Of a stretch of 7,026 bases of DNA, positions 1-5,311 are shown piece after piece. A model generated the notes under the pieces. The model did not search any database. It was not told the origin of the DNA and saw nothing but the letters and a program-made list of their open reading frames with translations. This DNA is from Candidatus Nitrosopumilus sp. (lineage in GTDB: Archaea; Thermoproteota; Nitrososphaeria; Nitrososphaerales; Nitrosopumilaceae). The stretch spans positions 1-7,026 of the forward strand of contig JABMOR010000024.1 in the NCBI GenBank assembly GCA_013203245.1, given 5' to 3'. Both the position numbers and the translations under genes were made by a program. Numbering within the stretch: the first letter of the stretch is position 1; every line of letters starts with the position of its first letter.

Positions 1-1
1 A

Positions 2-70
2 CAACAAGTAATTCCATTTTATGAAGCAATTCAGAGAAGAAAACAAGAAGTTCTATCTGAGTTAGAATAA
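2..70 (+). CDS. C-terminal end of a truncated gene, probably RNA polymerase subunit RpoN (Rpb10)
   Basis: An open frame enters from the left edge and stops at TAA 68-70, leaving 22 residues that begin QQVIPFYEAIQRRK and end in SELE. The beginning resembles the last helix of archaeal Rpb10/RpoN (the HVDxIDxLLxY region), here followed by a charged tail. RpoN lies just upstream of enolase and uS2 in many archaea, so position supports the reading. RpoN is a small zinc-binding subunit of the archaeal RNA polymerase core; its zinc cysteines would lie outside the window. Only one base separates this stop from the enolase start, so the two are probably co-transcribed. The coding frame is fairly secure; the identity is an inference from a short tail plus context, and RpoK or another small protein is possible. 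Confidence 0.5.
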   Translation, partial: QQVIPFYEAIQRRKQEVLSELE

Positions 71-71
71 C

Positions 72-1310
72 TTGGCTAAAATATCCTCAATTGAAGGACG
101 TATTCTATACAACAGTAGAGGTAGTAAAACAATTGAAGTCGATGTTCAATCTGATAACAAATTTTTAGGAAGAGTGTGTGCCCCATCAGGTGCAAGTGTA
201 GGGAAATATGAAGCAGTTAGTTTTCCAAATGGCAAACCTGAAGAAAGTCTTAAAATACTAAAAGAAAATGCTCAAAAATTTATTGGTTTAGAATCATCAG
301 ATCTTAAAGGTATTCATGATGTTCTAAAAAAATTGGATGGTTCTACAAACTATTCAGTAATCGGAGGTGCATTAGCATTTGCAGTTACAATTGCATCCAT
401 GGATTCAGCTTCAAAGGTGATAGATGAACCATTGTTTAAGGTACTCTCATCTGAATCATCATTCAAGTTTCCATTTCCATTAGGAAATATTTTAGGAGGT
501 GGTGCACATGCAGGTCCTGGAACTCCAGATATTCAAGAAATATTAATTTGTGCTACAGGCTCAAAAACTATTGAAGATGCCATTGAAACTAATTTATCAG
601 TTCATAAAGAATTACGTCGGGTTTTAGAAAAAGAAGATCCTAACTTTACAAATGGCAGAGGAGATGAAGGTGGTTGGGCACCAAAATTAGAAAATCAAAA
701 GGCATTAGAAATTTCTGCAAAAGCATGTGAAAATTTAGGATTCACTTTAGGAAAAGAAGTATCATTAGGGGTTGACTTTGCATCTTCAACACAATGGAAT
801 GATAAGAAAGAAAAGTATGTTTATGACAGAGCAGGCTTTGAAAATTCAACTGGAGAGCAAATTGACTTTGCAGCAAACATTATGGAGAAATTTAAATTAA
901 TTTATGCTGAGGATGCAGTTCATGAAGAGGCATTTGAGGACATGTCAGAATTAACAAAAAAATTCCCAAACATATTGGTAGTAGGAGATGATTTGACTGT
1001 GACAAACAAAAATATCCTAAAAAAAGCAATTGAAGTAAAATCATGTAATGCTGCAATTTTGAAAGTTAATCAAGCAGGGAGTCTTTTTGATGCCTTTGAA
1101 TTTTCCGAGGAAGCCACAAAAAATAATATTAAACTAATCACATCGCATCGATCTGGAGAATCTACAGATTCTCAAATATCTCATATTGGTATTGCTACAA
1201 AGTCAAAAATGCTCAAAGTGGGCATTGTTGGAGGAGAAAGAGTGGCAAAACTTAATGAATTATTACGACTATCAGAGCATGATTTAATACGCGGTATGGC
1301 AGAGATCTGA
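72..1310 (+). CDS. eno: Enolase (phosphopyruvate hydratase)
   Basis: Cytoplasmic Mg-dependent enzyme interconverting 2-phosphoglycerate and phosphoenolpyruvate; in an autotrophic archaeon it would mainly serve gluconeogenesis. It has 412 residues, slightly short of the usual 415-435. The N-terminal domain covers about residues 1-125 and the TIM-barrel domain the rest. By comparison with yeast enolase, the catalytic and metal residues are all visible: Ser42 in the mobile loop (GASVGKYEA), His146, Glu156, Glu199 (GDEGGWAP), Asp235, Glu280, Asp306 (GDDLTVTN), Lys331 (LKVNQAG), His359 (SHRSGE) and Lys382. Oddities are SRGSKT at 15-20 where SRGNPT is usual, and GIVGGER at 384-390 where GAPARSER or similar is usual. 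The start is TTG: an in-frame stop at 63-65 excludes an upstream start, and the residues just after the TTG match the family N-terminus. No Shine-Dalgarno is visible. Identity is very secure. Confidence 0.97.
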   Translation: MAKISSIEGRILYNSRGSKTIEVDVQSDNKFLGRVCAPSGASVGKYEAVSFPNGKPEESLKILKENAQKFIGLESSDLKGIHDVLKKLDGSTNYSVIGGALAFAVTIASMDSASKVIDEPLFKVLSSESSFKFPFPLGNILGGGAHAGPGTPDIQEILICATGSKTIEDAIETNLSVHKELRRVLEKEDPNFTNGRGDEGGWAPKLENQKALEISAKACENLGFTLGKEVSLGVDFASSTQWNDKKEKYVYDRAGFENSTGEQIDFAANIMEKFKLIYAEDAVHEEAFEDMSELTKKFPNILVVGDDLTVTNKNILKKAIEVKSCNAAILKVNQAGSLFDAFEFSEEATKNNIKLITSHRSGESTDSQISHIGIATKSKMLKVGIVGGERVAKLNELLRLSEHDLIRGMAEI

Positions 1311-1317
1311 AATCGTC

Positions 1318-1947
1318 ATGAGTCAACAAGCTGAAGGAATAGACATCAAAAAGATGGTTTTAGCTACCGGAATTAGGGTAGGCACTCAAGTTAAGACTAA
1401 ATTCATGAAATCATTCATCACTAAAGCAAGTCCTGAAGGACTATACATGCTTGATTTAGACATTACATTAGAAAAAATTAAGACAGCAGCCAAATTCATC
1501 AATAGAGTAGGTACTGAAAACCTCATAGTATGTTCCGGCAGACAATATGCAGAAACACCGATTGAAAAATTCTGTGAAAGTTTAGGCTCTAAAAAATTAC
1601 TTCGAAGATTCATGCCAGGAACACTAACGAACCCATCATTACCATATTACATTGAACCAAAATTAGTTTTAATTTCAGATCCACAGGTAGATGAGCAAGC
1701 AATTATTGAAGCAACAAATGCAGGTATTCCAATTATCGGAATTGCAAATACAGACAACATCACATCTAATCTGGATGTAATTATTCCAGCAAACAACAGA
1801 GGAAGAAAAGCTCTAGCTACAGTTTACTGGTTATTGGTACGTCAAATCCTAATTGAAAGAGGAGAATTAAAAGAGAATGAACCAATGAAAGAAGAAATAG
1901 ATGATTTCGAAACAAAGATTACTGAAGAAGAAATCGATGATTTTTAA
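1318..1947 (+). CDS. rps2: Small-subunit ribosomal protein uS2 (archaeal S2/SA type)
   Basis: Protein of the 30S ribosomal subunit, 209 residues, typical of the short archaeal/eukaryotic SA form. Family segments run in order: VLATGIRVGTQ (about 15-25), GLYMLDLDIT (41-50), the SGRQYAETP segment (about 73-81), FMPGTLTNP (about 98-106), IEPKLVLISDP, then TDNITSNLDVIIPANNRGRKA and VYWLLVRQIL. The last 20 or so residues form an acidic tail in which EEIDDF occurs at 192-197 and again as the extreme C-terminus (204-209). The ATG at 1318 lies 7 bases after the enolase stop; no clear Shine-Dalgarno is seen, only a weak GAG about 13 bases upstream. Co-transcription with enolase is likely. Identity is very secure; the role of the tail is unknown. 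Confidence 0.96.
   Translation: MSQQAEGIDIKKMVLATGIRVGTQVKTKFMKSFITKASPEGLYMLDLDITLEKIKTAAKFINRVGTENLIVCSGRQYAETPIEKFCESLGSKKLLRRFMPGTLTNPSLPYYIEPKLVLISDPQVDEQAIIEATNAGIPIIGIANTDNITSNLDVIIPANNRGRKALATVYWLLVRQILIERGELKENEPMKEEIDDFETKITEEEIDDF
1891..1943 (+). repeat. Imperfect direct repeat encoding the duplicated EEIDDF tail of uS2
   Basis: Two 17-base copies, 1891-1907 and 1927-1943, match at 16 of 17 positions (A versus C at the ninth base) and are offset by 36 bases, which keeps the frame. Both encode EEIDDF, separated by ETKITE. The second copy ends at the stop codon. The conserved frame and the acidic-aromatic content suggest a coding-level duplication rather than a regulatory repeat. 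Confidence 0.7.
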
Positions 1948-1962
1948 AATTTTAATGTTTAA

Positions 1963-2904
1963 TTGAAATCCAAAGCTTCTGCACCAGGAAAAGTAATTCT
2001 TTTTGGAGAACATTTTGTAGTATATGGAGTAAAAGCAATTCTATGTGCAATTAACAAAAGAGTCACTGTAACTGCGGAAAAAATGGAAGGTGGAAAAATA
2101 TCTATTCAATCAAACATTGGAAATTTAGAATTAGAACCTGGAAAATCAATTTCAGAAATTAATTCACCATTAAAACCATTTTATTATTTGGCAGATAAAA
2201 TGTTAAAGAATGAAAATGTAGGGATTAAAATTATTGTGGAATCAGACATTCCATTAGGAGTAGGCCTAGGTTCATCATCTGCTTGTTGTGTAGCAGGGGC
2301 TGCTGCGATTTCAAGATTATTTAGAAAAACATCTAATGAAGAAATTCTCGCTCTAGCAATAGAAGCTGAAAAAACAATTTTTGAAAATACATCAGGAGCT
2401 GATTGTACTGTCTGTACCTATGGTGGAATTATGGAATATGATAAAAAAAATGGGTTTCATAAAATAGAATCCAAGCCTAATTTTCATCTAGTAATTGCCA
2501 ACTCAAACATTGAGCATTCCACAGAATCAGTAGTTGGTGAAGTAAGGCAATTTAAGGAAAAGGATGAAATGAGATTTTCTTTATTATGTAAAAAAGAATC
2601 AAAATTAGTTGAAGAAGTTTTAGAATTATTGATAGAAAATAATGTTAAAAAATTAGGGACTAAAGTTAGAGAAAATCAAGAATATCTAGAAACAATAGGA
2701 ATTTCTAATGATAAATTAAGAGAAATGATCCAAATAGGTCAAACTGAATCATTTGGTGCAAAAATTACTGGTGCAGGAGGAGGAGGATGTATCTACGCTC
2801 TTACAAACGAATCAAATCTGGAACATACCATTAATCAATTCAAAGATAAGAATTACGATTGTTTTTCAGTTAAAATTGATTTTAAAGGTCTGGATACTTT
2901 TTAA
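1963..2904 (+). CDS. mvk: Mevalonate kinase (GHMP kinase family)
   Basis: Cytoplasmic enzyme phosphorylating mevalonate to mevalonate 5-phosphate with ATP, an early step of archaeal isoprenoid lipid synthesis. Its 313 residues match archaeal family members. GHMP motif 1 is ASAPGKVILFGEHFVVYG (5-22, with Lys10, Glu16, His17). Motif 2 is PLGVGLGSSSA (97-107), the ATP phosphate loop. Motif 3 is KITGAGGGGC (267-276). Glu136 and Asp147 keep the 11-residue spacing of human Glu193 and Asp204, the Mg ligand and catalytic base. The segment between them reads IFENTSGADC rather than the usual IHGNPSGVDN, so the conserved His-Gly is Phe-Glu. The TTG start is forced by an in-frame stop at 1960-1962 and by the family N-terminus beginning at once. 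It lies 15 bases after the uS2 stop without a Shine-Dalgarno. Another GHMP kinase is possible but less likely given its isopentenyl phosphate kinase neighbour. Confidence 0.93.
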   Translation: MKSKASAPGKVILFGEHFVVYGVKAILCAINKRVTVTAEKMEGGKISIQSNIGNLELEPGKSISEINSPLKPFYYLADKMLKNENVGIKIIVESDIPLGVGLGSSSACCVAGAAAISRLFRKTSNEEILALAIEAEKTIFENTSGADCTVCTYGGIMEYDKKNGFHKIESKPNFHLVIANSNIEHSTESVVGEVRQFKEKDEMRFSLLCKKESKLVEEVLELLIENNVKKLGTKVRENQEYLETIGISNDKLREMIQIGQTESFGAKITGAGGGGCIYALTNESNLEHTINQFKDKNYDCFSVKIDFKGLDTF

Positions 2905-2927
2905 TTGATCAAATAATTTTGAAGAAT

Positions 2928-3680
2928 ATGATTCTAATAAAATTAGGCGGTTCCATTATTACAAATAAAGAAAAGCCATTGTCTGCTAGGAAAAAAACAA
3001 TAGATAATCTTTCTAAAAGTTTGAGAAAAATCAATGAACCAATAATCATTGTTCATGGAGGAGGATCTTATGGACATTATTGGTCTGTAAAATACGATAT
3101 GCATACAAAAGAAAAAAGACATGATCCAAAAGGAGTTGCAATTGTTAAAAATTCAATGATTGAATTAAATAAAATTATTTTAGATTCGTTACTAAAAAAC
3201 AAATTAAATCCATATTGTCTTCCTCCAACTGATTTCATGTCTGGAAATAAACCCATTACTAAAAAAATTAAAGAAATTGAAAAAATTGCAAAATCAGACT
3301 TGATTCCAGTCACATATGGAGATGCGTTATGGTATGGTCAAAAAAAAACATACATTTTATCTGGAGATAAGATTATGACTCATCTTGCAAAAATTCTAAA
3401 ACCTAGACTTTGTATTTTTGCATTAAACGAAGATGGATTGTATTCAGATTTAAAAACAAAAAAACTGATTTATGAATTACAGGGTGAACATCCATCCATT
3501 TCTGAAAATAAAATGGATGTTACTGGTGGTATGACTAGGAAAGTTGAAGAAGCATCAAAAATTGCAAAGATGGGAATGAGTGTGTTCTTTGCAAACGGTA
3601 ACAAACCTGAAAGAATTGTGAAAGCGGTTAAAAATAAGACATTTGAAGGAACACTGTTTAGAGGTAAAAGAAATGTCTGA
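2928..3680 (+). CDS. ipk: Isopentenyl phosphate kinase (amino acid kinase fold)
   Basis: Phosphorylates isopentenyl phosphate to isopentenyl diphosphate with ATP, the closing step of the archaeal mevalonate pathway. Numbering from the ATG at 2928 (250 residues): IKLGGSIIT at 4-12 is the N-terminal phosphate-binding loop. HGGGSYGH at 43-50 ends in the histidine matching the invariant substrate-phosphate-binding His of IPKs, although the usual SFGHPxAxKY reads SYGHYWSVKY. VTYGD follows near 128, LSGDK at 144-148, LNEDGLYSD near 166-174, and DVTGGMTRKVEEA near 197-209 is the family C-terminal signature. The frame opens earlier with a TTG at 2919 (three extra codons); I prefer the ATG because known IPKs start two to four residues before KLGGS, but the TTG is possible since two genes upstream use TTG. 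There is no Shine-Dalgarno for either. Its end overlaps idi by 8 bases. Confidence 0.93.
   Translation: MILIKLGGSIITNKEKPLSARKKTIDNLSKSLRKINEPIIIVHGGGSYGHYWSVKYDMHTKEKRHDPKGVAIVKNSMIELNKIILDSLLKNKLNPYCLPPTDFMSGNKPITKKIKEIEKIAKSDLIPVTYGDALWYGQKKTYILSGDKIMTHLAKILKPRLCIFALNEDGLYSDLKTKKLIYELQGEHPSISENKMDVTGGMTRKVEEASKIAKMGMSVFFANGNKPERIVKAVKNKTFEGTLFRGKRNV
3661..3665 (+). promoter_or_regulatory. Shine-Dalgarno site for idi
   Basis: GAGGT lies inside the end of ipk, 7 bases before the ATG at 3673, complementary to the CCUCC core of 16S rRNA. It decides the idi start: the frame is open back to 3643, but the ten extra residues have no family counterpart, while this site and the ATG agree with the known N-terminus. 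Confidence 0.7.
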
Positions 3681-4317
3681 AGAATTTGTAATTTTAGTGG
3701 ATGAAAACGATAATCCAATAGGAAGTGAAGAAAAGGTAAAGTGTCACTTACCAAATGGAAAATTACATCGAGCATTTACTGCATTATTGTTTGATGATGA
3801 TGGAAGATTAGTTCTTACAAAAAGAGCTAAAGACAAAATGTTATGGCCCAATGATTGGGATGGGACATTTGCAAGCCATCCAAGAGAATCAGAAACTTAT
3901 GTTTCATCAGGAGAAAGAAGAATGCCTGAAGAACTTGGAATTGATGGCACATTAGAATATTTACACAAATTTGAATATCATGTTCCATACAAAGATGTAG
4001 GATCTGAAAATGAAATATGTGGAACTCTAATTGGCATAATTGACAAATCTACAGAATTAAAAGAAATTGAAGGGGAGATTGATGAAATTAAATGGATTTC
4101 ATCTAAAGAACTAATTGCAGAATTAAAGAAAAATCCACAAATCTATTGTCCATGGATGCTTATCGCATTGGAATTATTGGAAAAATCCGATAAATCTATG
4201 CTTGAAAAACATGCAAATATCTTATCTACATGGATGAATAGTGAAGTGCATGATGAATTACAAAAAGCAATTAGAATTCATCTACCAAATGACAAATGGA
4301 GATTAGTAAATGAATAA
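3673..4317 (+). CDS. idi: Type I isopentenyl-diphosphate delta-isomerase (Nudix) lacking the catalytic cysteine
   Basis: Expected to interconvert IPP and DMAPP, giving the prenyl synthase its starter. It has 214 residues against 182 for E. coli Idi. Numbering nearly coincides with E. coli: His25 and His32 (CHLPNGKLH), His69 and Glu87 match metal ligands; Glu112 and Glu114 (ENE) match Glu114 and Glu116; Tyr102 and Trp161 (CPWM) match Tyr104 and Trp161. The Nudix box is degenerate (RRMPEELG at 82-89), as is normal for IDI. The striking difference is at residue 67: the motif WTNSVCGHP reads WDGTFASHP, so the catalytic Cys67 is Ala (codon GCA). About 32 residues extend beyond the bacterial C-terminus. 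It overlaps ipk and the prenyl synthase by 8 bases each, suggesting translational coupling. From memory, haloarchaeal relatives carry a similar WDGT-ASHP motif. Family membership is secure; activity without the cysteine is inferred from context only. Confidence 0.88.
   Translation: MSEEFVILVDENDNPIGSEEKVKCHLPNGKLHRAFTALLFDDDGRLVLTKRAKDKMLWPNDWDGTFASHPRESETYVSSGERRMPEELGIDGTLEYLHKFEYHVPYKDVGSENEICGTLIGIIDKSTELKEIEGEIDEIKWISSKELIAELKKNPQIYCPWMLIALELLEKSDKSMLEKHANILSTWMNSEVHDELQKAIRIHLPNDKWRLVNE
4298..4303 (+). promoter_or_regulatory. Shine-Dalgarno site for the prenyl synthase gene
   Basis: GGAGAT lies within the end of idi. Its GGAG core (4298-4301) is 8 bases before the ATG at 4310, good spacing for 16S rRNA pairing. 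It supports this ATG over the next in-frame ATG at 4328. Confidence 0.6.
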
Positions 4318-5290
4318 AACTAAACAAATGGAACAAAATGCCAAAATAGTAAACAAGCATCTAAATTCAAAATTAAAAGGGAATCCAAAGAAACTCTATG
4401 ATGCGGCAGGACATTTAATTGTAAATGGTGGAAAAAGACTTAGACCATATATGGTAATCAGAAGCTGTCAAATTTTAAAAGGTAAAGTATCCAATGCAAT
4501 GCCTGCTGCAAGCGCAGTAGAGATGGTTCATAATTTTACATTAGTTCATGACGACATAATGGACAATGATGAAATGCGTCATGGAGTTCCTACAGTACAT
4601 AAAAAATTTGGGATGCCAATTGCAATACTTGCAGGAGATGTTTTATTTTCAAAAGCATTTCAAGTCATTACGGATTCAAAATTATCATCTAATGCTACCA
4701 TTCAACTAGTATCTAGACTTGCTAAAGCGTGTGTAGATGTATGTGAAGGTCAATTATTAGACGTAAAAATGGCTGAAGAGAGAAAAATTCCATCACAAGC
4801 AGAATACATCACAATGATTGGTAAAAAAACTGCAGCATTGTTTGATGTATCTTGCGCAATGGGAGCAATTTGTGCAACAAACAAAGTAAAAGACATTTCA
4901 AACCTTTCATCATTTGGAAGAAATTTAGGAATTGCTTTCCAAATAACTGATGACCTTATCGGAGTGATGGGAGATTCCAAGATAACAAAAAAACCAGTAG
5001 GGAATGATCTAAGAGAAGGGAAGAAATCACTTCCGATTCTCATGGCAATCAAATCAGCAAAAGGTAATGAGAAAAAAATAATTCTAAAAGCATTTGGAAA
5101 TTCAAAAATATCAAGAAATGATTTGAATAAAGCAGTAGATGTCATTAGATCATTGGGAATAGAAGAAAATGTCAGAAAACAGGCTCTAAAATATGCGGAA
5201 AAGGCTGAAAAATCATTAGGGAGTTATTCAGGACCTGCAAAAACAGAGTTAATTTCATTGTTAGATTTTGTGGTTAAACGTAGTGTATAG
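4310..5290 (+). CDS. Short-chain trans-prenyl diphosphate synthase, probably geranylgeranyl diphosphate synthase
   Basis: Condenses DMAPP with IPP units, most likely to C20 geranylgeranyl diphosphate for archaeal ether lipids. It is an all-helical prenyl synthase of 326 residues, the usual size. GGKRLRP at 40-46 binds the IPP diphosphate. The first aspartate-rich motif is DDIMD at 81-85, followed by the conserved Arg90-His91. EGQLLD is at 146-151. The second aspartate-rich motif is QITDDLIGVMGD at 211-222, then GNDLREGKKSLP at 231-242. Phe76 is five residues before the first motif, the arrangement described for archaeal GGPP synthases in which an aromatic residue limits chain growth at C20. 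The start overlaps the idi stop by 8 bases. Family is very secure. C20 specificity is inferred from Phe76 and context; C15 or bifunctional C15/C20 synthesis cannot be excluded. Confidence 0.94.
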   Translation: MNKTKQMEQNAKIVNKHLNSKLKGNPKKLYDAAGHLIVNGGKRLRPYMVIRSCQILKGKVSNAMPAASAVEMVHNFTLVHDDIMDNDEMRHGVPTVHKKFGMPIAILAGDVLFSKAFQVITDSKLSSNATIQLVSRLAKACVDVCEGQLLDVKMAEERKIPSQAEYITMIGKKTAALFDVSCAMGAICATNKVKDISNLSSFGRNLGIAFQITDDLIGVMGDSKITKKPVGNDLREGKKSLPILMAIKSAKGNEKKIILKAFGNSKISRNDLNKAVDVIRSLGIEENVRKQALKYAEKAEKSLGSYSGPAKTELISLLDFVVKRSV

Positions 5291-5297
5291 TTGTAAA

Positions 5298-5301
5298 AGG
5301 T
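5298..5301 (+). promoter_or_regulatory. Possible Shine-Dalgarno site for gltX
   Basis: AGGT within AAAAGGTAAG lies 10 bases before the ATG at 5312, in the 21-base gap after the prenyl synthase stop. It is short and slightly distant, so support is moderate. It is the only purine-rich match to the 16S rRNA tail in this gap. Confidence 0.45.
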
Positions 5302-5311
5302 AAGAACTGAC

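Noticed and set aside
1386..1613. Minus-strand open frame of 75 codons inside uS2
   Set aside because: Lies wholly antisense to a secure ribosomal protein gene and encodes nothing recognisable; expected by chance.
1941..1960. T-rich stretch after uS2 as a transcription terminator or TATA promoter for mvk
   Set aside because: Only 15 bases separate the genes. The T run is short and interrupted, and a TATA element here would be too close to the TTG for a normal archaeal start site. Plain AT-richness explains it.
3643..3672. Upstream extension of idi by ten codons
   Set aside because: The added residues have no counterpart in type I IDIs, and a Shine-Dalgarno (3661-3665) correctly spaced for the ATG at 3673 lies within this stretch.
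3077..3775. Minus-strand open frames antisense to ipk and the start of idi
   Set aside because: Hydrophobic, low-complexity translations typical of antisense to AT-rich coding DNA; no family resemblance and no room for an independent promoter.
4750..5145. Minus-strand open frame of 131 codons inside the prenyl synthase
   Set aside because: Longest shadow in this gene, but it is antisense to conserved catalytic motifs and has no recognisable domain.
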